Below, piece by piece: positions 7,903 to 16,720 of a stretch of 64,000 nt of DNA. Both the position numbers and the translations under genes were made by a program. Every line of letters starts with the position of its first letter. Within the stretch, counting starts at the first letter, position 1. Source of the stretch: Prevotella sp. (GTDB lineage Bacteria; Bacteroidota; Bacteroidia; Bacteroidales; Bacteroidaceae); the NCBI GenBank assembly GCA_022511065.1, contig JAFLSG010000002.1, positions 1 through 64,000 on the forward strand. Direction: 5' to 3'. The notes beneath the pieces are model-generated. The model saw only the letters and a program-made list of their open reading frames with translations, was not told the DNA's origin and did not search any database.

Positions 7903-7976
7903 TGATCCGGTTGGGATTCGAACCCAAGACCTACTGCTTAGAAGGCAGTTGCTCTATCCAGCTGAGCTACCAGACC
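7903..7976 (-). tRNA. tRNA-Arg (anticodon TCT)
   Basis: The minus strand folds as a complete 74-nt cloverleaf: acceptor GGTCTGG/CCGGATC with two G-U pairs, D arm GCTC...GAGC, anticodon arm ACTGC-CTTCTAA-GCAGT giving anticodon TCT, T arm TTGGG-TTCGAAT-CCCAA and discriminator A; CCA is not encoded. It decodes AGA (Arg). The 3' end faces the accessory region at 1-7.9 kb, the side on which integrases usually insert elements. Confidence 0.96.
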
Positions 7977-8021
7977 CCAATCGGCTGCAAAGGTAAGCAT
8001 TATTTTAGACACAACCAAATT

Positions 8022-8855
8022 TCAGACTTGAAATCTGATGTAACTTCGGTCATCGAAGGAGTTGTAGCCTTTCAGAAATGCCTTTGTTGCCTTGAATTCC
8101 CCGATATTCAGCGGATCATTACGGCGCTGTTCCTCCAAACGGGCCTCGCTCTCTGCAAGTGTCGGTTCAAGGAAGGGGTAGCCGTCGGTGGCAAATACGA
8201 TTTCCCAAGGTTGGAAGTCGAGGGCATAGACAGGGACATACTGCTCGGGAATGCGGAAGCCGTCGATGACGGAATAGAACACATTCTGGTCTTCCATATA
8301 CTTGAGGAGTGGGGGAATGACCACCGCACGGGCGGGGTCGCTCTCCAGTTGCTGTTCTTCGGTAATACCTTCTGCAAGCAGTTCGCGGACGCGGGCGGCA
8401 CGAAGCTCGGCGAGCTGCTGCTCGTGAGGCTTCGGATTTTCATAGAACTTACCATTCACGAGGCATTGACAGTCGCCAATCATCCATATCTCACGCTGCA
8501 CCCGACTATAGATAATCGCAGAAGCGGTCAGCCGCTCCTCTGGGTGTTCCTTTAGTCGCTGAATCCTGCTCTGCGGGGTAAGGGAGGGAAAGATGGGCCA
8601 CTGATAGTGCCGATGGATATAGGCGGTGATGCCCTTGCAGAAGTCATGGCAGCTGGTCGTGGCGGGCATCTGACGGATATAGCGGCTGATGAGCTGCATG
8701 GCATAGTGCCCGTTGCTCTGCCAAGGGCAGTGGCGACGGTTGGTCTTGGAGGTGCTGCCGTCAATGACGGCGATGAAATTATTTGTTACGACGATTCCGT
8801 CCTCGCTTTTCTTTGCGGGATTCTTGGGGACGATGGCTTGTTCGATGATTTTCAT
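8022..8855 (-). CDS. PP2C-like protein phosphatase domain protein
   Basis: A 277-residue protein beginning MKIIEQAIVPKNPAKK. Motifs typical of metal-dependent PP2C phosphatases appear in order: NNFIAVIDGSTSKT (metal-binding DG), EIWMIGDCQCLVNG (GD), EIVFATDGYPFL (TDG) and SFDDRSYIRF (DD). This suggests a phosphatase-fold protein, possibly active on Ser/Thr-phosphate, but the overall sequence is divergent and its substrate is unknown. The MKII start is favoured because DGIVVTNNF follows at the expected distance. This start lies 77 nt inside the 3' end of the upstream YgiQ gene, an unusually long overlap. Confidence 0.7.
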   Translation of the reverse strand: MKIIEQAIVPKNPAKKSEDGIVVTNNFIAVIDGSTSKTNRRHCPWQSNGHYAMQLISRYIRQMPATTSCHDFCKGITAYIHRHYQWPIFPSLTPQSRIQRLKEHPEERLTASAIIYSRVQREIWMIGDCQCLVNGKFYENPKPHEQQLAELRAARVRELLAEGITEEQQLESDPARAVVIPPLLKYMEDQNVFYSVIDGFRIPEQYVPVYALDFQPWEIVFATDGYPFLEPTLAESEARLEEQRRNDPLNIGEFKATKAFLKGYNSFDDRSYIRFQV

Positions 8856-10680
8856 TGCTGTTGCCGTAAAGTTTAGATATGAGGTCTGTACGACCGATGC
8901 GACGGAGGCTTTGCTCAATGCCTCGCCGCTCCTCGGGCTTGTACCAAAAGAAATACTGTCGTTGGGCAAGCTTCTCCTTCTGGCTCTTGGCGCTGAATAC
9001 CGCTTCGAGTGTATATGGGTCGTAACCTGTGTACCACGTCTCAGTAGCGTTTGTCATGGGCGTGGGCGTGAAGTCTTGCACTTGTTCCAAATGGAAATCC
9101 AACTGCTTGGTGATGACGGCAAGCTCCGCCATGTCTTCCTCACGGCAGCCGGGATGGGAACTGATGAAGTAGGGGATAATCTGCTCGCGGAGATTTTCCT
9201 CGCGGTTGATGCGGTCGAACAGGCGCTTGAACTCATGGAACTGCTGGAAGGAAGGCTTGCGCATGAAATGAAGCACACGGTCGCTGGTATGCTCGGGAGC
9301 CACTTTCAGCCGCCCACTGACATGGTGGCAGATAAGTTCGCGGGCATATTGGCGAGCGGATTGATTGGTTTTCTCGTCCTTGCTGCGGTGCAATAGCAAG
9401 TCATAGCGTACGCCACTGCCGATGAAACTCTTCTTAATACCGGGCAGGGCATCAACGGCGTGGTAGATGTCGAGCAGCCGACTGTGGTCGGTGTCAAGGT
9501 TAGGACATATCTGTGGGTGGATGCAACTCGGTCGGTTGCACTTTTCGCAAGCCTTCAAGTTCCTGCCCGCCATACCGTACATATTCGCAGAAGGGCCTCC
9601 AAGGTCGGACAGATATCCCTTGAAATCAGGCATCTCGGTCACCTTCCTCACCTCTTTTAATATACTCTCCTTGGAGCGGCAGGAGATGAATTTACCTTGA
9701 TGGGCAGAGATTGTGCAGAAGGCGCACCCTCCGAAGCAGCCCCGATGGATATTGACCGAGTGCTTAATCATATCGTAGGCAGGGATGCGCTTGCCTTTGT
9801 ATTTGGGGTGGGGCTGCCGGGTGTAAGGCAAATCGAATGAGGCATCCATCTCCTCCGTGGTCATCGGAGGGTAGGGGGGATTGACCACGGCAACCTTTCC
9901 ACTCACCTCTTGCAGGATGCGCTGAGCGTGCATCTTATTGGATTCTTCCTCGATATGCCGGAAATTCTCCGCCTGTGCCCGCTTGTCGCGCAGACATTCC
10001 TCGTGGCTGTGGAGCAATATGTCATTGTCGCTGATTCCTCCTGGGATGTCCTGTCTTCGGGAGAGATAGACCGTCTGGGGAATGTCGCGGATGCTGCCGA
10101 TAGGTTGTCCCTCCTCAAGCTGACGGGCAAGCTGCACGATAGGCTTCTCACCCATGCCGTATATCAGCAGGTCTGCACCGCTGTCGCAAAGGATGCACTT
10201 GCGCAGTTCGTCTTGCCAATAGTCATAATGGGTGAGTCGGCGCAGCGATGCCTCAATGCCGCCGAGGATGACGGGCACATCGGGGAAAAGCTGTTTGAGT
10301 ATCTTGGAATAGACGATGGTAGGATATTCCGGCCGCATATCGTGCCGTCCGTCAGGGCTGTATGCGTCTTCGGAACGCAACCGGCGGTTGGCAGTATATT
10401 TATTGACCATGGAATCCATGCAGCCTGGCGCGATGCCAAAGAACAGACGGGGGCGACCAAGTTTCTTGAAATCACGGAAATCGCCATGCCAGTCGGGCTG
10501 CGGAACAATCGCCACCCGATAGCCCGCCGCTTCGAGTGTCCGCCCGATGACGGCTGCACCAAACGACGGATGATCCACGTATGCGTCACCCGAAAACAGG
10601 ATGACATCAACCTCCGTCCATCCCCGGAGGTCGAGTTCTTTTTTCGTTGTCGGCAGAAAATCCGTGAGTCTGTATTCCAT
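8779..10680 (-). CDS. ygiQ: YgiQ family radical SAM protein
   Basis: A 633-residue radical SAM protein of the UPF0313/YgiQ family. The N-terminus (FLPTTKKELDLRGW, VDVILFSGDAYVDHPSFG) is the conserved cobalamin-binding-like segment, and NIHRGCFGGCAFCTISAHQG supplies the three cysteines for the [4Fe-4S] cluster. A second cysteine set (CEKCNRPSCIHPQICPN) is also family-typical. Its reaction is not established. It lies 3 nt after the 114-residue protein at 10684. The last 25 residues (basic, KEKRGRNRRNK) are encoded by DNA also used for the start of the PP2C-like gene. Confidence 0.93.
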   Translation of the reverse strand: MEYRLTDFLPTTKKELDLRGWTEVDVILFSGDAYVDHPSFGAAVIGRTLEAAGYRVAIVPQPDWHGDFRDFKKLGRPRLFFGIAPGCMDSMVNKYTANRRLRSEDAYSPDGRHDMRPEYPTIVYSKILKQLFPDVPVILGGIEASLRRLTHYDYWQDELRKCILCDSGADLLIYGMGEKPIVQLARQLEEGQPIGSIRDIPQTVYLSRRQDIPGGISDNDILLHSHEECLRDKRAQAENFRHIEEESNKMHAQRILQEVSGKVAVVNPPYPPMTTEEMDASFDLPYTRQPHPKYKGKRIPAYDMIKHSVNIHRGCFGGCAFCTISAHQGKFISCRSKESILKEVRKVTEMPDFKGYLSDLGGPSANMYGMAGRNLKACEKCNRPSCIHPQICPNLDTDHSRLLDIYHAVDALPGIKKSFIGSGVRYDLLLHRSKDEKTNQSARQYARELICHHVSGRLKVAPEHTSDRVLHFMRKPSFQQFHEFKRLFDRINREENLREQIIPYFISSHPGCREEDMAELAVITKQLDFHLEQVQDFTPTPMTNATETWYTGYDPYTLEAVFSAKSQKEKLAQRQYFFWYKPEERRGIEQSLRRIGRTDLISKLYGNSNENHRTSHRPQESRKEKRGRNRRNK

Positions 10681-10683
10681 TGC

Positions 10684-11028
10684 TTAGTGGAAAGGTGTTC
10701 CCTGGAAGGCGCGGGTGGTCATACCGAGATTCCCGTTGCCCGCATTCTTCCAGTTGATATAGAGAATCACAAGCTGCTGCAGGCCGAATGCCTTCATGTT
10801 GGGATGGTAAATCACGTCGAGACAAAGGTCGAGCAGAGCCTTGTCCTTACCCGCATCACCTTCAAGTAATGAGCGGACATTCAGCTTCAGTTTGTCGAGT
10901 ACCTGCTCATCCACATAGCCTGTGGAGTCAATCAAGTCGCGGAACAGCTGATACTTCTCGATGGTGGCGAGGTGTTCTTCGGACACTTCCATGTTTCTTG
11001 TGCCGGATGAATTGGTCTGAATCTTCAT
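10684..11028 (-). CDS. Conserved hypothetical protein
   Basis: A 114-residue soluble, mostly helical protein (MKIQTNSSGTRNMEVSEEHLATIEKYQLFRDLID...) ending GMTTRAFQGTPFH. No signal peptide or membrane segment; no motif that I recognise. It sits 26 nt after the amidase-like gene and 3 nt before ygiQ, within the same leftward operon. Confidence 0.65.
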   Translation of the reverse strand: MKIQTNSSGTRNMEVSEEHLATIEKYQLFRDLIDSTGYVDEQVLDKLKLNVRSLLEGDAGKDKALLDLCLDVIYHPNMKAFGLQQLVILYINWKNAGNGNLGMTTRAFQGTPFH

Positions 11029-11054
11029 TTTGTTTGTAGGTTTTTAGTGAATAT

Positions 11055-13997
11055 TTATAACGATTGTAATAGGAATCGCAGAATGCCGTGCATCAGTGTG
11101 TGGCGCTTGGTCTCAGACTTGATGCACTCAAACGGGAAGCCGAGCGTCATCGCCTTGTAGTCCGTTCCGTCGTAGGCAACGCAGGCACTATAGTCATCAC
11201 CGTACATCATGGCGGAATAAGCGGGAGCCACGGGCTGCAGGATATCGGGATGAGTGGCAGCATAGTGGGTCTCGTTCAGCAGACGGTAGAACTCGAAGGT
11301 AGTGCCGAGTCCTCTGATGGTTTCGCTATTGAGGCTGTCGGCATCCGTTCCCTGATAGTCGCACTTGAGCACACTCTCCAGAAACCTGCGGTCTGAGGGC
11401 ATGTTCATATCTGCCCCCACGTAAGAACCGCTAACGAGTAGCGCACCTCCCTTAGAGGTAAAGAGTCGCAGATGTTCCCGCAACATGGGAGAGAACGCCT
11501 GATATTTGCGGAGCGAATAGCCGTCGTTTTTCTCTAATCCGAGAATCAAATCCACCATATTATATTGTGTGGGTCGCACTTCGTTGGTCTCCAAAGCCTC
11601 GGAAGAACAACTGACGATGCTGTATCGCTGAACAGAAGCAATGGCCTCCGCGTGTGTGCGTATATAGTTAAAGTCATTACCTGCAATGAACTGCCCCATC
11701 AGAGAGTCGTTTGTATAGCCGAGTCCCGACGGACTTTCCCTGCCCATCGTCGCTTTGTTGAAGCAAGTCTGATAACCGAGCCAGCCTGCAGTCCTGCCGT
11801 ATGTAACGCCGGGATCGGTCTCAAGGTCAAATCCTTGTTCGGCTGCGTTATCTCGAACATGGGGAGAGGCAAGGCGATGGAAACCATTTACGATAAGCAC
11901 CGTCTTCTGCGCTTCAGGGATATAACAAGTGGAAACAACCTCAGTGGGGAAACTTTCGCCACCCTCATTAACCGCTGACACGCGAAAAGAATAGAGTTCT
12001 CCCGGCTCTATCTTTAGGACTGCGCTTGTTTCATTGCCTTTGATATAGCGTCCGTTGTCGAAGCCCCCTTTCCCGATGGCAGTATAAATGATATAGCCGG
12101 TAGGTCGTGCTGATGCTTCATCCGGGTCTTTTACTTCCGCCCAACTGATTTTTGCCTCCCCATCATCCGTCAGTTCCACACGCAAACGGTTTGGTGTCAG
12201 CGGACTGACGGTATAGGTTGTGTTGTGCATACGGCTGACATATCGAAGCAGAACCTTGTAAATACTACGCGCCAGATTGAAGCGGAAGTTGGGGTCTTGG
12301 CCTTTGCGCATATCGGCAAAGTTCTGGTGCGACATCGTTTCAAGGATAGCACTCGGCACTTCAGGCACTCGGCTCTCCGAATAGTTGCGGTCGAATAGCT
12401 CTCGCATCTGCCAGTCACCATACAACCGTCGCATATCATTAGATACGGATACGAGCAGTTCATCTGCAAGGTCGCGTGAAGCAAGGCGTGAGCGACCTGT
12501 GCTTAAGATGCTGTCATTCAGATAGCTTGTGCAGATAGCAAGTGTACCCGTGTGGCTCTTCCCATCGCGTGTGTAGCCTGCATCACTGTGTATGGCGAGC
12601 GAAAGTTCCATCGGTACACCTCTGCCAGTCGTGTCGGGCATGTAGCAAGAACCACCTGCCAATAGGTTCATCATGTAGCTGCGGGCATTGATGTCATCGC
12701 CATAGTCGTCCTCACCGTTCTTTGTGCTATAGACGGAATAGGGCATTCCCGCCCACTGCGCATAGTAGCGTGCGCCCTCCATGCAACGGGGTAAGCCGCT
12801 GACCTCCCTGCCGCGTGCGATGTTTCCCATGCCACCGCCGAAGCGCACGGCATCTGCCGTGACCACCCCGTCGTGGTTTTCACTGCGGTTGCTCAACACC
12901 ACGCGATTTCGCTCGCTGCTTCCTTCGTCGAAATCGAAAGTACCGAGATACACCCAAGTAGAGCCACCCATTTGCTGATTGACCCGAAACTCCGTGGGAA
13001 CACCCTGATGCCAGACGGTGTAGTGAGCATCGTCAATGCTTCCCGCTACGGTCTGATAACTGACATAGACGGCATATTTGCCCGCTTCGGGAATGGTGGG
13101 CTGATAGGATATAAGACTTTGATGACGGTTGTTTTCCACGGTTTTGGCTTGTCGTGCCGTGCCCGCCAAAAAGGGATTCTCACCATCTGTGTAATATCCG
13201 TCATGGAAAGCAAAGCCTGCCGAGTCAGTCTGCTGCCAGGCATGACTGCCATTGGTCTCTTGATAGCGCGCGGAAACGGATGAAGGCGTATCGTTATCCA
13301 CGATGATTTCATGCCGCTGCCAGTCACGTTCACGTGGCGTGAAAACAATGGCTCCCGCCTTTTCAAGCATAGGAATCAGATATGGAACGACGATGGTCTG
13401 CGTGAAAAGGTCTTCGCGCGTTCCGAACAATGGGGGGCGCTGCCATTTCCATACGCTGTCGCGGATGTGGAAATAACGCCCGTGGCTTGCCCAAAGCGTG
13501 AGGTGGCGGTTCTGCAAACCATTGGTAATCCGATAGGGCAGGGAAGCATTGCTCACCCACGGCTTGCCTTTATAGTCGATTTCTCCCCATACTCTGTCAG
13601 GGTTTGGCGTTTGTCTCAGTCGGATAGGCACAAGGTCTCTGATGTCCCATCCGCCCGTCTTGACCGTCAGTTGACATTCCCTGCACGTGTCGGGGAGCAA
13701 ATTCAAGACACTTTGGTAGATGTCTTCTGCCGACTGCGGAGTGAACAACTGTTCCCCAAAGTGTGTGTCAGCACAGACGGTGATAGTCTGCAAAGTGTCA
13801 TTTATCTCTAAATTTTGTAGTCTGGAGGCTGTCCGTATGCGCTGTCCTGCGGGGCGATAGCCATTGAAGTAGCGGTCTAATCGGTTCTTTATTTCCCTTT
13901 GAGGGTCTGCGGGTTTCGCCGGTCTCCTCACGGGTTGATGGGCATTGGCAGACAACAACAGGCATAAAGCCATGCAGATGGTAATGATGCTTCTCAT
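11055..13997 (-). CDS. Secreted amidase-like protein with golvesin-type and fibronectin III domains
   Basis: A 980-residue exported protein with a signal peptide (MRSIITICMALCLLLSANA). An N-acetylmuramoyl-L-alanine amidase-like fold appears split: LTLWASHGRYFHI near 170, then LSLAIHSDAGY near 470 and AILETMSHQNFADM near 555. A golvesin/xanthan-lyase-type beta domain (about 250-395; YQPTIPEAGKYAVYVSY, STWVYLGTFDFDEG) is inserted between. A fibronectin III domain follows (VELTDDGEAKISW ... YSFRVSAVNEGGES, about 605-690), then a 290-residue C-terminal domain. Proteins like this are often labelled xanthan lyase; peptidoglycan hydrolysis is a better guess. One base separates it from the acyltransferase upstream. 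Confidence 0.75.
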   Translation of the reverse strand: MRSIITICMALCLLLSANAHQPVRRPAKPADPQREIKNRLDRYFNGYRPAGQRIRTASRLQNLEINDTLQTITVCADTHFGEQLFTPQSAEDIYQSVLNLLPDTCRECQLTVKTGGWDIRDLVPIRLRQTPNPDRVWGEIDYKGKPWVSNASLPYRITNGLQNRHLTLWASHGRYFHIRDSVWKWQRPPLFGTREDLFTQTIVVPYLIPMLEKAGAIVFTPRERDWQRHEIIVDNDTPSSVSARYQETNGSHAWQQTDSAGFAFHDGYYTDGENPFLAGTARQAKTVENNRHQSLISYQPTIPEAGKYAVYVSYQTVAGSIDDAHYTVWHQGVPTEFRVNQQMGGSTWVYLGTFDFDEGSSERNRVVLSNRSENHDGVVTADAVRFGGGMGNIARGREVSGLPRCMEGARYYAQWAGMPYSVYSTKNGEDDYGDDINARSYMMNLLAGGSCYMPDTTGRGVPMELSLAIHSDAGYTRDGKSHTGTLAICTSYLNDSILSTGRSRLASRDLADELLVSVSNDMRRLYGDWQMRELFDRNYSESRVPEVPSAILETMSHQNFADMRKGQDPNFRFNLARSIYKVLLRYVSRMHNTTYTVSPLTPNRLRVELTDDGEAKISWAEVKDPDEASARPTGYIIYTAIGKGGFDNGRYIKGNETSAVLKIEPGELYSFRVSAVNEGGESFPTEVVSTCYIPEAQKTVLIVNGFHRLASPHVRDNAAEQGFDLETDPGVTYGRTAGWLGYQTCFNKATMGRESPSGLGYTNDSLMGQFIAGNDFNYIRTHAEAIASVQRYSIVSCSSEALETNEVRPTQYNMVDLILGLEKNDGYSLRKYQAFSPMLREHLRLFTSKGGALLVSGSYVGADMNMPSDRRFLESVLKCDYQGTDADSLNSETIRGLGTTFEFYRLLNETHYAATHPDILQPVAPAYSAMMYGDDYSACVAYDGTDYKAMTLGFPFECIKSETKRHTLMHGILRFLLQSL

Positions 13998-13998
13998 G

Positions 13999-14553
13999 TT
14001 ACAGCTCCCCGATTGTGAACTTTTCGGGCTTCTTGCCTTTGAAATCCTTGAAATATAACTTGATTTCCCGCATATCCTTGTCTATATCCCCTGAAGGAAC
14101 AACGGCTTTCGTGCATTGAATTAGTTTTCGTTCATAGTCAAGACCATAAAGCAGAATGGGGAGATTCGCCTTCAAAGCAATGTAGTAAAAACCTTTTTTC
14201 CACTCTGGATTCTTGGAACGTGTCCCTTCGGGCGTGATGCACAGGCAAAATGTCTTGGCTGACTTTGCTACTTCCGCCAAGCTGTCGGTGAGGCTGTTGT
14301 GTTTCTGCCGATGCACGGTGATTCCCCCCATCTTCCTGAAAATGGTACCTAACGGCCAGAAGAACCACTCTTTCTTCATCAGGAAGTTGCATCGCATTCC
14401 CTTTGCACCAATGTATAACTGACCGATGAAGAAATCCCAGTTGCTCGTGTGAGGAGCCAGACAGATGATGAATTTCCCGGGGTGCGCCTCAGTCACTTCG
14501 GCTGTCCACCCCATGCATTTGTATAGCAGCCAGTTGCAGAACTTTTTCCACAT
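13999..14553 (-). CDS. 1-acyl-glycerol-3-phosphate acyltransferase family protein (PlsC-like)
   Basis: A 184-residue protein with the acyltransferase motifs: APHTSNWDFF (HxxxxD, catalytic His and Asp) near residue 33 and ITPEGTRSK near 108, plus a hydrophobic N-terminus (FCNWLLYKCMGW) suited to membrane association. It is shorter than typical PlsC (about 240), which is common for this Bacteroidetes subgroup. It would transfer acyl groups to lysophosphatidate or a related acceptor at the inner membrane. It lies 6 nt after the small gene at 14560 and 1 nt before the amidase-like gene. Confidence 0.88.
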   Translation of the reverse strand: MWKKFCNWLLYKCMGWTAEVTEAHPGKFIICLAPHTSNWDFFIGQLYIGAKGMRCNFLMKKEWFFWPLGTIFRKMGGITVHRQKHNSLTDSLAEVAKSAKTFCLCITPEGTRSKNPEWKKGFYYIALKANLPILLYGLDYERKLIQCTKAVVPSGDIDKDMREIKLYFKDFKGKKPEKFTIGEL

Positions 14554-14559
14554 GGTGCC

Positions 14560-14826
14560 TCAAGAATTGATTTGGTCTAAGACTTCACTCACCTGTGCGC
14601 AGTATTTCTCGCGCAAATCCTTGTAGTAGGCGCGCGGAGACATACCAGGTTCGGGGTGAGATACACGGCGGACATGCTCGTCGCCCATCTTTACGATGGA
14701 GGAAAGCAGTGCCTTGGCAGTCTCGCGATTACTTTCGGGGCCGTAGAGTGAAACCGCCACACATTCAGCAAAAAGGGCTTCGCAAATCATGTTGATGCTT
14801 TTTTTCAATGCTCTTTTGTTTGCCAT
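14560..14826 (-). CDS. Small conserved hypothetical protein, first gene of the ygiQ operon
   Basis: An 88-residue helical protein (MANKRALKKSINMICEALFAECVAVSLYG ...), with no export signal. The ATG at 14826 is chosen because a longer frame would read through the promoter at 14867. It is followed after 6 nt by the PlsC-like gene and leads a six-gene leftward operon ending at the PP2C-like gene. Function unknown. Confidence 0.7.
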   Translation of the reverse strand: MANKRALKKSINMICEALFAECVAVSLYGPESNRETAKALLSSIVKMGDEHVRRVSHPEPGMSPRAYYKDLREKYCAQVSEVLDQINS

Positions 14827-14866
14827 AAAATTTTCAGTTTTAATGGTAATTGCTATTTTGACTGAA

Positions 14867-14894
14867 CAAAGATAATAAAAAAACTGGGACTGCA
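14867..14894 (-). promoter_or_regulatory. Promoter of the leftward ygiQ operon
   Basis: TATCTTTG (minus strand, 14867-14874) with a TTG at 14892-14894 in the -33 region. Start of transcription near 14861 gives a leader of about 35 nt. Confidence 0.6.
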
Positions 14895-14945
14895 ACCTTT
14901 TCACCTTCAAAAAAAATATTAAAAAGGCGATTTTGACCGCTTTTC

Positions 14946-14977
14946 TTTCGTAATTTTAAGGAAAAAGCGTAATTTTG
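14946..14977 (+). promoter_or_regulatory. Promoter of pfp
   Basis: TAATTTTG at 14970-14977 preceded 20 bp upstream by TTTC at 14946-14949. The ATG of pfp follows at 15026. Confidence 0.55.
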
Positions 14978-15025
14978 CGGTCAATTTGATAAAGAATCAT
15001 TCATTTTACAAACATTCAATAGATT

Positions 15026-16663
15026 ATGGAAAAAAGCGCATTGCAGATTGCGAGAGCCGCCTATCAGCCAAAGCTGCCGAAGGCTCTTCAGGGTGCAGTA
15101 AAAGTAAAGGAAGGCCAGCCTACGCAGAGCGTGGGTGACCAGGAGGAAATCAAGAAGTTGTTCCCCAACACTTACGGAATGCCCATCGTGGAGTTTGAAC
15201 CTGCCACGGAAGCAAACACGAAGAAGATGAACGTGGGTATCATCCTTTCCGGCGGTCAGGCCCCCGGCGGACATAATGTCATCACCGGTCTGTTCGACCA
15301 GATTAAGAAACTCAACCCGGAGAACCGTCTGTTCGGTTTCATCCTCGGCCCTGGCGGTCTGGTGGATCATAACTATATGGAACTGACTGCCGATATTATC
15401 GACGAGTACCGCAACACGGGCGGCTTCGACATGATTGGTTCTGGCCGTACAAAGCTTGAGAAAGTTGAGCAGTTTGAAAAGGGTCTTGAGATTATCCGTG
15501 AGTTGGATATCAAGGCTATCGTGATTATCGGTGGTGATGATTCTAACACCAACGCTTGTGTACTTGCAGAGTATTATGCTGCCAAGAATTATGGCGTACA
15601 GGTGATTGGCTGCCCCAAGACCATTGACGGTGACCTGAAGAACGACCAGATTGAGACCAGTTTCGGTTTCGATACGGCTTGCAAGACCTATTCCGAGTTG
15701 ATTGGAAACATTGAGCGCGACTGTAACTCTGCCCGCAAATACTGGCATTTTATTAAAGTGATGGGTCGCTCTGCATCTCACATCGCATTGGAGTGCGCCT
15801 TGCAGACACAACCGAACATCTGCCTTGTGTCAGAGGAAGTAGAAGCCAAGGAGCAAAGTCTCGACGAGGTTGTGGAGTACATTGCAAGTGCAGTAGCTGT
15901 TCGTGCCGCTGAGGGTAACAACTATGGAACGGTTATCATCCCCGAGGGACTGATTGAGTTCATCCCTGCCATCAAGAAGCTTATCGCACAGTTGAACGAC
16001 GTGCTTGCCACGCCGGAGGCTCAGAATCTCAGCCGCGACGAGCAGATTGCCTTCGTGAAGAGCCATATCTCCAAAGAGAATCTTGCCGTGTTTGAGTCAC
16101 TTCCCGAGAGTGTTGCCGCACAGCTTGCCCTCGACCGCGACCCGCATGGAAACGTGCAGGTGTCTCTCATCGAGACGGAGAAGCTGCTTTCGTCGATGGT
16201 TGCCGTAAAGCTTGATGCTTGGAAGAAGGAGGGCAAGTTTGCGGGTAAGTTCTCCGCACAGCACCACTTCTTTGGTTATGAGGGTCGTTGCGCCGCTCCT
16301 TCTAACTTCGATGCAGACTACTGCTATGCCCTCGGTACGAGTGCAGCACAGTTGATTGCCAATGGCAAGACGGGTTACATGGCCATCGTGAAGAACACGA
16401 CGGCTCCCGCAGAGCAGTGGATTGCCGGTGGTGTGCCCATCACGATGATGATGAACATGGAGCGTCGTAACGGTGAGATGAAGCCCGTTATCCGCAAGGC
16501 ACTCGTAGAACTCGATGGCAAACCGTTCAAGGCGTTTGCTGCTCAGCGCGAGAGATGGGCCAAGGAGACTGCCTACGTTTATCCGGGTCCGATTCAGTAT
16601 TGGGGTCCGACCGAGGTGTGCGACCAGCCCACCCGCACGTTGGCACTCGAACAAAGCAAGTAA
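15026..16663 (+). CDS. pfp: Diphosphate--fructose-6-phosphate 1-phosphotransferase
   Basis: A 545-residue PPi-dependent phosphofructokinase of the long type. It phosphorylates fructose 6-phosphate with pyrophosphate in a reversible glycolytic step in the cytoplasm. Motifs seen: [16 protein letters not shown] near 73, [12 protein letters not shown] near 172 (the GGDD of PPi enzymes), [10 protein letters not shown] near 199 and [11 protein letters not shown] near 248. Length is as expected for the Bacteroidetes enzyme. It has its own promoter and terminator (16678), so it is a single-gene unit. Confidence 0.97.
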   Translation: MEKSALQIARAAYQPKLPKALQGAVKVKEGQPTQSVGDQEEIKKLFPNTYGMPIVEFEPATEANTKKMNVGIILSGGQAPGGHNVITGLFDQIKKLNPENRLFGFILGPGGLVDHNYMELTADIIDEYRNTGGFDMIGSGRTKLEKVEQFEKGLEIIRELDIKAIVIIGGDDSNTNACVLAEYYAAKNYGVQVIGCPKTIDGDLKNDQIETSFGFDTACKTYSELIGNIERDCNSARKYWHFIKVMGRSASHIALECALQTQPNICLVSEEVEAKEQSLDEVVEYIASAVAVRAAEGNNYGTVIIPEGLIEFIPAIKKLIAQLNDVLATPEAQNLSRDEQIAFVKSHISKENLAVFESLPESVAAQLALDRDPHGNVQVSLIETEKLLSSMVAVKLDAWKKEGKFAGKFSAQHHFFGYEGRCAAPSNFDADYCYALGTSAAQLIANGKTGYMAIVKNTTAPAEQWIAGGVPITMMMNMERRNGEMKPVIRKALVELDGKPFKAFAAQRERWAKETAYVYPGPIQYWGPTEVCDQPTRTLALEQSK

Positions 16664-16677
16664 CACAAATGCATAGA

Positions 16678-16716
16678 GGCACGGATGAACGCATTTCTGC
16701 GCATCCGTGCCCTTTT
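16678..16716 (+). terminator. Intrinsic terminator of pfp
   Basis: A perfect 10-bp stem GGCACGGATG (16678-16687) with CATCCGTGCC (16702-16711), with a further CGCA/TGCG pairing inside the loop, followed by CTTTTC. It ends only 4 nt before the ATG of the lysozyme gene. Confidence 0.8.
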
Positions 16717-16720
16717 CAAT

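Noticed and set aside
14981-15811. Long leftward frame opposite pfp
   Set aside because: pfp has all motifs of its family; the opposite frame has no recognised motif.
16685-16720. Upstream start for the GH25 lysozyme
   Set aside because: Those bases form the stem of the pfp terminator, so the later ATG is the start.
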